A DNA stretch of 64,000 nt. It comes from Ornithodoros turicata (taxonomy: Eukaryota > Arthropoda > Arachnida > Ixodida > Argasidae). Below the pieces are notes generated by a model. The model saw nothing but the letters and a program-made list of their open reading frames with translations. It made no database searches and had not been told where the DNA came from. The position numbers and the translations under genes are program-made. The stretch covers positions 28,212,790 through 28,276,789 of the forward strand of contig NC_088206.1 in the NCBI RefSeq assembly GCF_037126465.1, read 5' to 3'. Below, piece after piece: positions 44,007 through 55,795 of this stretch. Numbering within the stretch: the first letter of the stretch is position 1; the number at the start of each line of letters is the position of its first letter.

Positions 44007-46550
44007 TATGGTGGCTAGATGAATATTGTCTGGTGTGAGGGGCGGCGCAGCCGAGGCGGCCCGTTCGCGGAAGACGCCGTCAGGTGGCGCGCCAACACGG
44101 ATGTATGCGAAGATTCTCCCGAACGCTCCCGAAGCGCGTCTGCTGAACGGGTCGTTTTCGCACATGTGGCCGAGAAGTTTTGCGGAGGAATGGAACGGTG
44201 GGAGGTAAATATCAATGGAAAACAAAACAGTAATGGTAATAGCTTAAAACACACTGAAGACCGCTTATTCAAGCACGCAAAGGAACAGGTATTCAGCTTT
44301 GTATGTCCCATGCGTAGCTTGGACGTCACAAAGCTGACGGCAACCCTCCTTTTCAACTTTTGTATCTCTTTCTTTTATCAGGTTACTTTTCTTTGTTCAT
44401 TCTTACTTTTAGTTCTTTTTTTAATGTCACAGCAACGAGGCCGGTTAATCTTTCTTTTTGTTCATCGATGTATAAAGTTTCCTATCAGTCAATGAAGACA
44501 CGATCACCTCCAAATTTCAACCTCGCAATGTCAAAACAAGATTTATTATACACAGCAATAGCAACAACCTGTTTCGTCCAATCATCATGATATAGTATAT
44601 GTACATACATATGCACACAATGAAAACAAAGAACATCTGTACACGAGTCTGAATGCTCACATAAGTGTATTCACTGATGGAGACGCGCCTCCTTTGAAAG
44701 TTTCTGTTTTTTGCTCCGCTCTGCGCGAGGACGGTTAATGCCCTTTACGGGGAAGTGCATTCTCATCACAGCATAGAATTTTACAATGTTCATTGTGAGA
44801 TATTCGCTATGGGTTCGACAGCCAACATGCTCAAGGCTTCGCCTTGTCAGTGATGGGAAAAGTACCTCAAAATTGTACTTAAAGTAAAGTACCAAGTACC
44901 TGGCGTCATTAGTACACTACAAAGTACCCAATTCCAAATGTACTTCAAGTAAAGTACAAAGTACTAGGCAAAGTACTTCAAGTATTCATCAAGTACATTG
45001 CGAATTTAATTTGTACACTTTGCATTTCACTGTTTAGTATATGTGTCTTGCTTGTCTGGCAAAACTTTAGGGAGCATTGTTGACAAATGCTCTAAAGCCA
45101 TAAAGCCTTAGGTTAAGTGCTAACCCGTGAATATGGACTTAATCAGATGACATAATTTGCAGTTACATGTAGAGAGGTAATCAGTCAGCTGTGCTGTATT
45201 ATGTATTATACCCTGACTGATCGAAGATCACCTGCCTAGTGTGGTGTTCCGGTACTAATCTTCTGTTATAACAGGCTAGGAAATTTCAAAGGGGGGGGGG
45301 GGAAGTACAGGCCAACGGAGATTATATATTTCTGGCCATTCCATGGTGCTTTTTGAAATACAACATGTTTGAAAAAGAATACGAAGAAAATAAAAAAGGA
45401 TGAAGCACAATGCAAGCCATGATTTTTATACGACTGTGATCTGCAGCAATCTAATCCATGTGACCAATTAAAAAACGTAAAATGTAAAAAGTAAAGCATG
45501 TGTGTCTTTCAGAGTGTTCATCATGTAATGCAATCACACACTGTGATATAAAATGATTATTAATTGCCAATGAACGAAACAATATAAAAAAGCATAGAAC
45601 CCTGCATTGGAAGAACTGAAATGACAATTGACCAAGTCATTGTGCTGCCGGTTGCAGTGTTATAATGTGGGATGTCTGTGCATTCCATTCGTTTTACATA
45701 ATCATAGAAGTGCTGATACTTTTTCAACGTTCCCAGCCTCTCAACAATAAATTTGCTTCAACAAATATGCCCCTTAACAGCACAAAAATCCTTTTTGGTA
45801 AAATGTCAGACGGACTCTTGGTACAGCATCCCACTAAAAGCAATAATGGGCATTTGATGAGCATTTTTGATACTCTTTTGTGACTTTTTGTCTGGAGCCC
45901 AAGTTTGTGTACTTGAGTACTTGATAGGAAAGTATTTGGAAAAAAGTACTTTAAGTACGGTACAAAGTACGCGGTTTAAAATGTACTTAAAGTAAAGAAC
46001 AAGTACACAGAAATGTACTTAATGTTCTAATTGAGTACTTGGTACATCAAGTACTGCCCATCACTGCCCCTAGCACATGCCAATTTCTAGTAGGCTGTCT
46101 GCATGCCTTTTATGATATGAAAACAGCATTGTGAAGGTATCTTCAAGTTTGGAGACAAGCTTGAAGAGTGTTTCTGAATAGTAGCGTGGGCCCCCCTGTT
46201 GAATTTGTTCATGTACGACGACGGATGGTCGGCGCTCTGTTCGTTTTTGCACGCCGCTTTTTCGTCACAGGGGCGTCAGAAGTCTGCTAAAGGTTCACCA
46301 TTCCATAGAAACAGTGCACAGCCGACGATAAAGTAAAATAAAGCACTTCAAAGACGCGACAGCGTCGCTATCCCACCCTCTGATATGTCACGGCGAAAGA
46401 ACTCCGCCCGGGGACCAGCCAGTGCGCCCAGAAACTAGCATACATCCGTGGAGCAGCGCGCCTGGCGGCCGTCTTCCGCAAGAGTCCCGCTCCGTCGGAT
46501 AGGAGGCTGTGGGCGCTCCTCACACCAGACAATATTCATCTAGCCACCAT
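44007..46550 (-). mobile_element. P-element-type transposon with nested hAT
   Basis: Inverted ends ATGGTGGCTAGATGAATATT and their complement at 46517-46550 are followed inward by ~90 more bases of weaker pairing. A perfect 8-bp duplication AGTCAGTG flanks the element (43999-44006, 46551-46558), the length used by P elements. On the minus strand two pieces of a THAP9/P-type transposase C-terminus remain: 'ETLFKLVSKLEDTFTML' (46100-46250) and 'IVKFYAVMRMHF' (44670-44845). A hAT insertion separates them. The rest of the transposase is deleted. Confidence 0.7.
44848..46066. mobile_element. hAT-type non-autonomous element, 1219 bp
   Basis: Inverted tips CAGTGATGGG and CCCATCACTG. Subterminal sequence is dense with AAGTACTT/GTACTTAAGTA repeats at both ends. 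The 8-bp flanks match only partly. It lies in the P-type element and separates two parts of its transposase reading. Confidence 0.8.
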
Positions 46551-46558
46551 AGTCAGTG

Positions 46559-47180
46559 CACGAGGCGTTCGCGTATTCGGTGCGAAAAATGCAACCAAAC
46601 GATGCGCTGCCGTTGGTTGCACAAGTGCATGTAGCTCTTAGCTGCCTTATTTTAGCCTTCTTATCTTCAGCTTCATGGGTTGTTTTTGTTCGTCAACCAC
46701 ATAAAAGCCATTCTTGTATACCGCTGAAAGGGCACACACCCTACCCATACTGTGTACAGTAACCCAAGAAATGTTTAATGTGTCTGGTATGACTGCTGCC
46801 TTGTAACAGTATACTAGGCCCTCATGGGCCTTGTTCCACATTTCTTTGCCGTTATCTGAAGGAACATCCGCCGTGTGTAATCCACTTGCCTATAAACACA
46901 TTCCTCATGCTAACCCACTTTTTCACATCCAAGAAGCGGTCCAAGAGCCTGGGTTGTTCACCCTAGCCCGTTCGGCCACTTGATAGGTTTTTCTGCTCCG
47001 ACACATAGTGACTAAACATGCCATATATGATTTTCCCCCATAATCCCCAACACTTTGTCAAAGAATAAGTGATGTCAAATAATAAACATTTTTTATAAAT
47101 AAATCAAATAATTCTATGACATTTTTCGATGATTTATTCGCATCGAATGTAGACAAATTTTAGCAACGTATTATTAATGC
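46559..47180. other. THAP start fragment and unassigned sequence
   Basis: Just right of the P-type insertion, bases 46588-46638 encode 'NATKRCAAVGCTSACSS' then stop, another THAP-like N-terminus. The rest is AT-rich and unassigned. Confidence 0.45.
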
Positions 47181-47564
47181 TTGTATTTAACTGACCATTG
47201 TATAGGACAAAGAAGAGTTTTGGTTTATTTACTTTGTGCCTATGTTCAAGTGAATCTAAATTTCCTCTTCCAACATACATGTTAGTGAACAAGTCCCTCG
47301 TAACCTAGACAATATAAGCCGGGGAGCGGATCCTTGTACTGTCTCTTCTTTTCTTATTTTTTGATAGCGTGCATGTGGAGGGACCGACAGTGCAGATGCA
47401 TACTCTAAACAAGGTTGAACGAAGGTTTTATATGCCGGACAATTCAATATCTTTCGTTGAACCATGGCGAAATTTCCCTCTGAGCATCCACAGACTTTAA
47501 GTGGCTTTCGCGCATATATGGCTATCCCATTCCAGATCGTTCCCTTTAAATATGCCGCCAGCAA
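47181..47564 (-). mobile_element. LINE reverse-transcriptase C-terminal fragment
   Basis: A minus-strand ORF contains 'YKTFVQPCLEYASAL' and 'RLILSRL', hallmarks of the region after the RT domain in jockey/CR1-like LINEs. Only this ~100-residue part remains. Ends undefined. Confidence 0.65.
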
Positions 47565-48019
47565 TTAGAAGGGTGCCAGAGGAAGCACGGATTATTGGCT
47601 GTGCTCAACATGAGGCCATTTTCTTCAAGATGTGTCCTACTGGTACGCCGGATTGTTCCCCACTGTTCTATTCAACTGTGCTGTTCGTGAAAGACAAATA
47701 TATGCAAATAACCCGTGGTCTTCCCTCTTCAACGGAAAAAGCAAAGAAAAAAAGAAAGAAAGCAGATGACACTGGTTGCCTGCTCCGTACGCTCAGAGAG
47801 TACCGTCAAAAGTTACAGAAAAATAGGTGTGAACAACACACTGAACTCCCTTCGATCAAAAGTATTTCGAACAAACGGTGTCGATCAACCGGCTTTCGAC
47901 CAAACGGAGTTCGATCAGATGTCTCCAATCACACGGCGTTCGACCAAATCTGCAGCCACCGCAAGTCGCGCGAGCCACCAACCGTGTTTCCGACTCCTCC
48001 CGCTAGAGGCGCTTTTCCG

Positions 48020-49090
48020 CTCTGGAAAAGGTCCATTGTACTGTGTGTTTCTTTTCACTTTTTTTTGTTAGTAGTTACGCAAGTATACTGCGTAGTTTTG
48101 ACGATTATGCTTCATGAATGTGTCATTATTACATTACTAAATTTTTTGGACAGTTCGACGTTTCGCTTTGCTCTTATGCGTGAACATTGCCTCAGCTCAT
48201 GGAAAAGGAAATAAATTTTGCTGCTTTTGTTCTACTCCTCGCACTGAAATAAATAATTTAAAATAATTGTACTGTGTGTCTCTTCTTTTTTGTAAGTAGT
48301 TACGCAAGTATGTAAAAGGGAAAGAAATGTTGCTGCTTGTTCTACTCCTCGCACTGAAATAAATCATTTACAATTGTACTGTTTGTGTGTCTTTTTCTTT
48401 CTTTTTGTAAGTAGTTACGGAAGTATGTAAAAAGGAAAGAAATGTAGCTGCTTGTTCTACTCCTCGCACTGGAATAAATCATTTACAATTGTACTGTTTG
48501 TGTGTCTTTCTTTCTTTTTGTAAGTAGTTACGCAAGTATACTGCGTAGTTTTGACGATTATGCTTCATGGATGTGTCATTACATTACCAAATTTTTTGGC
48601 CAGTTTGACGTTTCGCTCCGCTCTTATGCGTGAACATTGCCTCAGCTCATGAAAAAGGAAAGAAATGTTGCTGCTTTTGTTCTACTCCTCGCATTGAAAT
48701 AAATCATTTAGAATAATTGTACTGTGTGTTTCTTTTTTTTTTTCTTTTTTGTAAGTTGTTACGCAAGTATGTAAAAAGGAAAGAAATGTCGCTGCTTGTT
48801 CTACTCCTTGCACTGAAATGAATCATTTACAATTGTACTGTTTGTGTGTCTTTTTCTTTCTTTTTGTAAGTAGTTACAGAACTATGTAAAAAGGAAAGAA
48901 ATGTTGCTGCTTGTTCTACTCCTCACACTGAACTAAATCATTTGAAATAATTATACTCTGCTTCTTTTTTTCCTTTTTTGTAAGTAGTTACGGAAGAAAA
49001 TAATTGTAGTGTGTGTGTGTGTGTGTGTCTTTTTTTTTCTTTTTGTCAGTAGTTATGGAAGAAAATAATTGTACACTGTGTGTGTGTTTC
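48020..49090 (+). repeat. ~115-bp tandem repeat array within inner left arm
   Basis: Units begin 'TTCTACTCCTCGCACTGAAA', pass through 'AATTGTACTGT' and a T-rich tract, and close with 'GTAAGTAGTTACGCAAGTAT' and 'AAAGGAAAGAAATGTTGCTG'. About seven units are present (48230-49090), some partial. The first part (48020-48220) copies the 'GACGATTATGCTTCATG' block of the outer arms. Confidence 0.8.
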
Positions 49091-49097
49091 CTTTTTG

Positions 49098-49832
49098 TAA
49101 GGGTTCCGGGACATTTGATCGAACGTCGTTTGGTCGAAAGCTGTTTGATCGAACGCGGGACATTTGGTCGAAAGGCATTTGATCAAACCCGTTTGATCGA
49201 GACGGCAGCAGTCGTTCGATCGATTCTTTTATTCGTTCGCTTGGAGCGTTGATGAAACAAAAAAGAAGAAAACAACAAAAGAAAGCTTCAGTTCTAAATG
49301 ATGTTATCCCAAGGAATATTTCACTCTGTGTCATCCGCTCGCCCATAAACACATTCCTCATCCTAATCCACCTTTTCGCATCCAGAAGGCGATCCGATGA
49401 TGTGCCTTTGTTTCTTTTTTTTTTTTTCGCTATTTATTTGCATTTGCTGAAACTGCGTTTGCAGGAGCTTTGACAGTAAAATTAGACGTTTAGCTCCACT
49501 CTCATGTCCTCGTGGCTGATACTGTCTCAGCGTATTGCTAAAAGTACGCCCAAACATTTCATTTGGTAAAATGCTCCGCAAACTGGGACAATTTTTTCCT
49601 ACGACCACGCCAACGTGAGACATGTGGTTCGCTGCGTTTTTCCAACATATCTGCAGGAAATATGCAGAAGGTATGAGGGCCTTGGGGAATCGCTTCTTAA
49701 TCTTGTCACGTTGTCTGTGTGTTCTGTTTCATGACCGCTGCCGTTTCGGTCAAACGGTGTTCGATTAAATGGCTTTCGTCCAAATGTTCCGCGACAGCTT
49801 TCGACCAAACGACGTTCGATCCCGGAATCCCT
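49098..49832. mobile_element. Foldback with GGGTTCCGGGA ends and TTTGATCGAACG repeats
   Basis: Left tip GGGTTCCGGGACATTTGATC and right tip GATCCCGGAATCCC are inverted. Both ends hold several TTTGGTCGAAAG/TTTGATCGAACG units. A similar cluster occurs at 47875-47960. No ORF of interest. It marks the centre of the inner palindrome. Confidence 0.7.
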
Positions 49833-49839
49833 TACAAAA

Positions 49840-50411
49840 ACGAAACAGTTTCTTCCGTAACTACTTACAAAACGAAAAAGACACACACAGTACAATTATT
49901 TCAAATGATTTATTTCAGTGCAAAAAGTAGAACAATCAGCAACATTTCTTTCCTTTTTACGTACTTCTGTACTTACAAAAACGAAACACACACACACACA
50001 CACAGTACAATTATTTTCTTCGGAAACTATACTTACAAAAAGGGAAAAAAGAAACAGCGTATAATTATTTCAAAGGATTTACTTCAGTGTGAGGAGTAGA
50101 ACAAACAGCTACATTTCTTTCCTTTTTACATACTTCCGTAACTACTTACAAAAAGAAAGAAAAAGACACACAAACAGTACAATTGTAAATTATTTAATTC
50201 AGCGCGAGGAGTAGAACAAAAGCAGCAACATTTCTTTCCTTTTCCATGAGCTGAGGCTATGTTCACGCATAAGAGCGGAGCGAAACGTCGAACTGGCCAA
50301 AAAATTTAGTAATGTAATAATGACACATTCATGAAGCATAATCGTCAAAACTACGCAGTATACTTGCGTAACTACTAACAAAAAAAAGTGAAAAGAAACA
50401 CACAGTACCAT
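49840..50411 (-). repeat. Inner right arm (inverse of 48020-49090)
   Basis: Inverse complements of the tandem units and of the 'GACGATTATGC...TCATGG' block. With 48020-49090 it makes an inner palindrome centred on the 49098-49832 foldback. Confidence 0.8.
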
Positions 50412-51239
50412 TGAACCTCTGTCTGCAATAAGGGGATAAGTCGACTTATCCTCTTTTTACTATTTTTGTTGCAATGACATCTACATACCAGTATGCACCT
50501 GCCAATGAAAACTTAGGACCTTGTTGCAATTTGTTGGCCCGCTACAGCATGGTAAAAAAACGGGAAATGCATGTGTGTCAATGGGACGGACAATCATATC
50601 AGGCCCCTTTTCTCATTTTGAGATTTTTCGACTTATCCCCTAGAGGTTCAATTATTTTAAATTATTTATTTCAGTGCGAGGAGTAGAACAAGCAGCAACA
50701 TTTCTGTCCTTTTTACATACTTGCGTAACTACTTACAAAAAGAAAAAAAGAAACACACAGTACAATTATTTTAAATTATTTATTTCAGTGCGAGGAGCAG
50801 AACAAATATTTCTTTCATTTTTCATGAGCTGAGACAATGTTTACGCAAAAGAGCGGAGCGAAACGTCGAACTGGCAACAAATTTGGTAATGTAATGACAT
50901 ATCCATGAAGCATAATCGTTAAAACTACGCACTATGGTCGCGTCATCGGAATTTAGGTTACCGGCCAGTCTCAAGGTTGAAGCTCAAAGTTTTGGTGACC
51001 ACACGTGCCCTCACCGAGCGCCAATGGTGCGCCATCTCTTACGCGAGAACAGAGGCTTCAAGGTCGTAGCTCTACCGAAAGAAGCAGACGACAGCGGCTC
51101 ACATATCCCGAGCAGAGCGCTACCGATGCGCCATCTATTAGGCAAGTGCAGAGGCCGCAACGCTCCGCCTCCCGAGTCCTCCTATTGGCGCGCCATTTGG
51201 GGGCGGAGCCTCCCTCGCTCTTGGTCAGCAAAGTCAAGG
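50412..51239 (-). repeat. Right inverted arm
   Basis: Inverse complement of 41549-42428, ending CTCTTGGTCAGCAAAGTCAAG. It lacks the 39-bp insertion. Immediately outside, 51240-51287 repeats the arm tip in the opposite direction, making a ~70-bp hairpin at 51215-51287. Confidence 0.85.
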
Positions 51240-51289
51240 CGACTATCCTTGACTTTGCTGACCAAGAGCGAGGGAGGCTCTGCCCCAAG

Positions 51290-51667
51290 CAAGACCAGAA
51301 AACCACTAACATTGCAGAGAACTTTTATTTGCTCCCGAAAAACGTCTGTGAGCTTTGTTTGCACAGTTGGGAACGTGGGCACGATATTTCGTCCATATGC
51401 AGAGAGGGCTTCTAAAGCTAGCTCCTGATTTTTGTTGGCCCCCATGTGCTGACGGAGAACATTGATTGCATCGAGCATCTCGTAAACTGTTGGCATGGCA
51501 CACACTTCTTCGGCGGAGTCACTGGCACTGTCATCGTCGGTTGTGCCTTGCCCGGCGACGATGTCAGTAGTACGAATAGAAGTCCTATAGCCAGGAGCTT
51601 TCTCTAATCCAACAGAGGCCAATTCTAATCCAATTCTAAGCCAAAATCCAGTTGTAATCCAACACAC
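51290..51667 (-). pseudogene. Tigger-type transposase C-terminus
   Basis: The minus-strand frame reads 'DDDSASDSAEEVC', then 'VYEMLDAINVLRQHMG' and 'ALEALSAYGRNIV', then 'QTKLTDVF'. This is the usual layout of a Tigger/jerky-like transposase tail (acidic segment, helix, QTKLTDFF-like end). The beginning of the ORF is repeat sequence, so only the tail is real. Confidence 0.65.
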
Positions 51668-51679
51668 GCCAATTCCAAG

Positions 51680-52080
51680 CCATCTGATTGGTCAGTGCAT
51701 AGCTCTGCCCCTTTATGATAATGAGACAGCTTGGCTTCGCCTCAAATGCTGATTGGTCCGCTCCAAACCTACTGATTGCTGCTTAGTTGACCGTAGCTTC
51801 GCCCCTTTATGCTAATTAGTTGGCTTGGCTCTGCCCACTGCACGTTGATTGGTGCATGCTAAGCCTGCTGATTGGTGAGCATAGATCCGCTCCTTTATGC
51901 TAATTAGCTGGCTCCACCCCCACTTCAGGCTGATTGGTCCATTCTAAGCCTACTTGTCCTGATTGCTCCTCTGCACATTTTCCAGTCTTCTGTCGAACCC
52001 AGATCCGTCCCCATTCTAAGCCTACAGATTGGCCCTTCGCGTTGAGTGGCCCATTCTAAGCCTACCTATCACTGATTGGC
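51680..52080. repeat. CTGATTGG minisatellite-like array
   Basis: CTGATTGG (an inverted CCAAT) recurs about seven times, alternating with 'CTAAGCCTAC' and with 'CGCCCCTTTATGCTAATTAG' (three times). Spacing is irregular, 25-60 bases. The array lies between a Tigger fragment and the Polinton. Confidence 0.7.
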
Positions 52081-52421
52081 TGGAAGATTCGATTTTAATC
52101 GTCTACCCTCCGGTGTTGATAAAGCATGCGCGAAAGCTGTGCTAAAAGAATTGAAGAAAGTTTTCACCTGGCAGGCGGATAATGTGCTAGTATATAGAGG
52201 GAAGCGAATCAACCGCTCAGACCTTGTGGCTCTCGTGAGCTACTTCACACGTCATAGCGCGCTCATCAAGAAACCCAGTCAGTACAAAAAAGTATCGGAA
52301 ATTATAAGCGCTCTGAAAATACCACAAATTGCTCACTGGAGCAAATATGGGCCCTATAGAAAGATCAAGGAGAAAGGGTTAGGTGGAGTGGATCAGTACC
52401 ATCGTTATCACAAGCTCACGC

Positions 52422-54465
52422 CACGGTCCTTTGATACTCTCTCTGGTCACGAAACTCTGCTGGAAAGTTAGCCCAGGGACCGGAGCTGCCGCGCGGCACG
52501 CACATAAGCAACAGGGGTGACGATCGCGTCTGGCGCATCGTAGCCGTACGTTCACGCGTATACTGAGCTGGCTGTTTGGGGTGGTTTTTGGACACAACAA
52601 ACCAAATAAGGTTGCTCAGCGTATTTGAATTTTGTTTTATTTTGCACATGCACGGCTGTGCAGCGACATACAGCTCTCTGTGCAGCATAATCAGTTGCGG
52701 AGAACGCAGGAGAACTTTCAGCGAGCAATGGCTTTCACATACCGACGTCCAAATGGGACTGACCACAAATTTGAAGCGGCGCTTAAGATGTTAGCGATTT
52801 GGTACGTGGCTTTGTTACTTAAAAACGCTGCATGTAGGCAGCATTTATCGCCTCGGCACGTTTTACTGTACGTGTTTCGATCGCGTTTGATGTCTGAAAA
52901 AATGACTCCACCTGCGCTACAGCAATGCACCCAATCATCCTTCATTGCAGATTTACTACTTTAGGTATAGCAGAACTCTACAATGCTGCTATTGCAGTGT
53001 GGTTCCCACACCATGGAGGTTTTAATTGACTACATTTTATGATTTTATTATACATATTGTAACTCGCGAAACAAGACTGATCACAATCAGTGGCACTGGC
53101 AATGAGGACTTTATACCACAGGACAATGGCCATGAATGACTGGGTTTTACATAATCCGTTATGATAATCGTCAAAAACAATGTTCCAGGGCAACTCATGG
53201 AATGACTAAATGTCTTACGGCCTTGGATGGCCAGACTTATTTGCACTATTCGTCGTCAGTGGTGAATCTTTCCTGCCACCTACAGCAGGGCATGATCTGG
53301 GACTAGCCAGGTTAAGCTTCTTGCACTTTTCGCGGGAGAAGAGGTGCAGCTGACATCTTACAAAAAAATGAAGCACTTCAGCTGTTTCCTGGATGTAGAG
53401 TGCACAGCATCCCACGCTAGCACCCAGACATATGACATACATGTGAGGTACATGTGACACCTTGCAGGTTGCACAGACCTGTGCCAAATTTCTCTGCAGA
53501 GTGTGCAGCTTCTTTTGTGTGTCCCACAGCTTCCGCTTTATTCGGTCAAGTTCTGCTTTTGTGCAGACATGTGAATCAGTTTGACATGACTTGGTGCAGG
53601 CTTCATTGCAGGCTAGAAAAGATAAATACATGAATGCGACTTATTATGGCCTCTTGTTGGCTGCATTGCAGTCATGTGTTACAACAGACAAGTTTCAATG
53701 GGTTTCTATGAATAGCAACGCACCTTCTGTTTCACCTGATGTGCCCAGCTGTCAGTCTTGAACACAGAGTTCTCCTGTTCTAACGTCGACGAGAGGTGCC
53801 GAGCATGTACCAGCACTACTCATCAGTTTTCTTTTCGAGGACTGATTCGCTGCTGACAGCCTCCTCATTGCACGACCTTTGGGCTTTGGGTTGCTCAAGC
53901 ATTGCGGACACCCGTAAAAAATTCATGGCCCGGCCGAGGACGCAGTTTTGGCGCGAGGCATTGCGACCTTCTCTTTGCTTGCGGTGCCATTCAGAGCTTC
54001 CCGTGTCACGAGGAATTCGTCCACTCTGACGATGTCGGACGCATCAGAGTGCTTTTCGCACACATGTGTCCACTTTGACCCAAAGCTGAAACTCGAGTCC
54101 TCTTTCCGAGGTATCGAACACTTCGACTTCTCTCGCTCGATGGCATCGTTCGGCAACGCGTAAAACGATTCCTTTACACCAGAATTATCATATCCCGAGC
54201 GACATGCCGGGACACAACACGTCTGCGGCATGCAGAGATTAGCCGAAATCTATTCACAGTTCAAGGATGCACGTGGATCTCAGGAAGAAGCTTCTGCACT
54301 GGTCAAAATGTAGGCAGAAGAAGAGGTGTTTACCCGTATCAGCTGGCGTTTTCTCCCGACGTAGCGACACGCGCGCTTTCGCGCGGCGGCGGTTCGCCCT
54401 AGGCAAACCTGACCGATTGTTCCCCAGTGGAGTTTCGTGACCAGAGAGAGTATTAAAGGACCGTG
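52422..54465 (-). mobile_element. P/THAP-type element, 2.04 kb
   Basis: Inverted ends CACGGTCCTTTGATACTCTC and their complement (about 36 bp, two or three mismatches) enclose minus-strand THAP and coiled-coil exons. The 8-bp flanks GCTCACGC (52414-52421) and GCTCATGC (54466-54473) differ by one base. The flanking DNA reads as one Polinton integrase when the element is ignored. This fits a P-superfamily transposon; most of the catalytic region is missing. Confidence 0.75.
53560..54231 (-). pseudogene. THAP/coiled-coil protein of the P-type element
   Basis: The ATG at 54231 opens a THAP domain: CCVPAC for the first Cys pair and 'HVCEKH' for the last pair. The usual HF is HS and the invariant Trp is replaced, so zinc or DNA binding may be lost. 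The frame stops at 53923 by a TGA where the family has a codon before 'IF'. A second exon (about 53615-53465), after TTTTCTAG, encodes a coiled-coil 'ELDRIKRKLWDTQKKLHTLQ'. No catalytic domain is recognised. Confidence 0.65.
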
Positions 54466-55139
54466 CTCATGCGCGGAGAAGCCATCGACCAGCTGAAAAA
54501 AGATAATTACACCCTTCACAAGCCGGTGAAGAAAAAATTTAAGCGGCGCTCTATCATCGCAGCTCACGTGATGGATTTGTATCAGGCGAACCTCCTGGAT
54601 ACGCGTTAATATCAGAAATTTAACAAGGGCTACAAGCACATCTGAACGGTCATAGATACGCTATCGAGGTACCTGTACACGGTCCCCATTCACACAAAGC
54701 GCCTGCAAGACATAAAGAAAGCTTTCTAATGAGTTTTTCATCATGGAATTCTAAAGAATCCTCACCGATCGTGGAAGCGAATTTTGGGGTTCCCCCAATC
54801 GTCAGTATCTTCAGTCACAACTAAATCATTATGCAGCAAAAGAATGCAGCACGTAGATCTGCATACAGGTTTATCGGATGATGTACATGTTAAAGCAGGA
54901 GTCCCCGAGAGGTCCGTTTCTGGGCCTCTCTTGGTTTTAATTTATATTAATGACATTGAATCTTGTGTTAATGGTCCTGTTACGATTAGATTATTCGCAG
55001 ATGATTGTTTAATATATTGCCCTATCAGAAATGTTGCTGATCAAAAATTACTTGCTGGATCTATCGAAATGGTGTGGTGATTGGGGAACGCATATTAAAG
55101 TAGCACAGAAGTCATTTTTAACACCCAGTTTTCTTCTTA

Positions 55140-55795
55140 TAAAACTGTTAAGTAGGCCAGTAAGATGCACCATGCGAAGTAATTTACACCACAGAGTCAT
55201 AATTATCGCAGAAATTGAATTTAAAATACGCCGCAAAAAGCGACCGTGCGCAACGGTTGTGAAGAGCAGTACCAGCCTGTAATCTGCCTGGAACCTCGCG
55301 CTGACGCTATAAGGAGAACGCTCGGTGATTGGCCTAGAGAAATGTTGTCTGCTACCCCGCTGTCGTCTGCTACTGGGCTGTTCGGGGTTCTGATAAAGCC
55401 TTTTTCCTTGCTCGGTAATGCTTCGGCCGCTCCTTCTATCCCCAATTCTCCGGAAAAATTGGCAAAACAGGTTTACGGCGGCAAAGGGACAAGACGCTGA
55501 CCCCCACTGACCGGCGAACCAGAACGAGTCTCCTTATACCGTCATCGGTGACGTGCCATCATACCTCCTCATCCTCGTTATAGCTGGAGGGGCGAGTTAA
55601 GAGTGAACGCGCGGAGCTATGTTTATGTGAGCTTTTTTTCTGGGAAACAAATTGCACTCATCAAAACCTTTCGCGCTATTCGGTATAATGACACACACAC
55701 TTTCATCAGATGTCTTAATCTGAAATTTTTTTGGATGGCCCTCTGTACTCCTTTAACTGTCGGAAAACTGTTTTCTCTCAGCTAACAAACAAAAG
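55140..55795. other. Unassigned insertion in the LINE
   Basis: LINE coding similarity stops near 55140 and resumes near 55800 ('IQGHKLIRADSFKYFGN'). The segment between has CCAAT-like and GC-rich pieces but I could not find its ends or family. Confidence 0.45.

Larger units (their letters stand above)
41549..51239. mobile_element. Long inverted-arm element, ~9.7 kb
   Basis: Two arms of about 0.88 kb, 41549-42428 and 50412-51239, are inverted repeats. They share CTTGACTTTGCTGACCAAGA tips, the 'GGCGCGCCAATAGGAGG' block, the 'GACGATTATGCTTCATGGA' block and an inner GGATAAGTCGACTTATCC. The nonamer GCGACTATC lies just outside both tips (41549-41557 by homology and 51239-51247), which could be a 9-bp target duplication as in Mutator-like elements. 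No MULE transposase was found. The interior carries other elements. Alternatively it is a foldback made by duplicating one repeat. Confidence 0.65.

Noticed and set aside
48230..49090. CRISPR-like array
   Set aside because: The units are ~115-bp tandem repeats with no short direct repeat and unique spacer pattern, in a eukaryotic genome.
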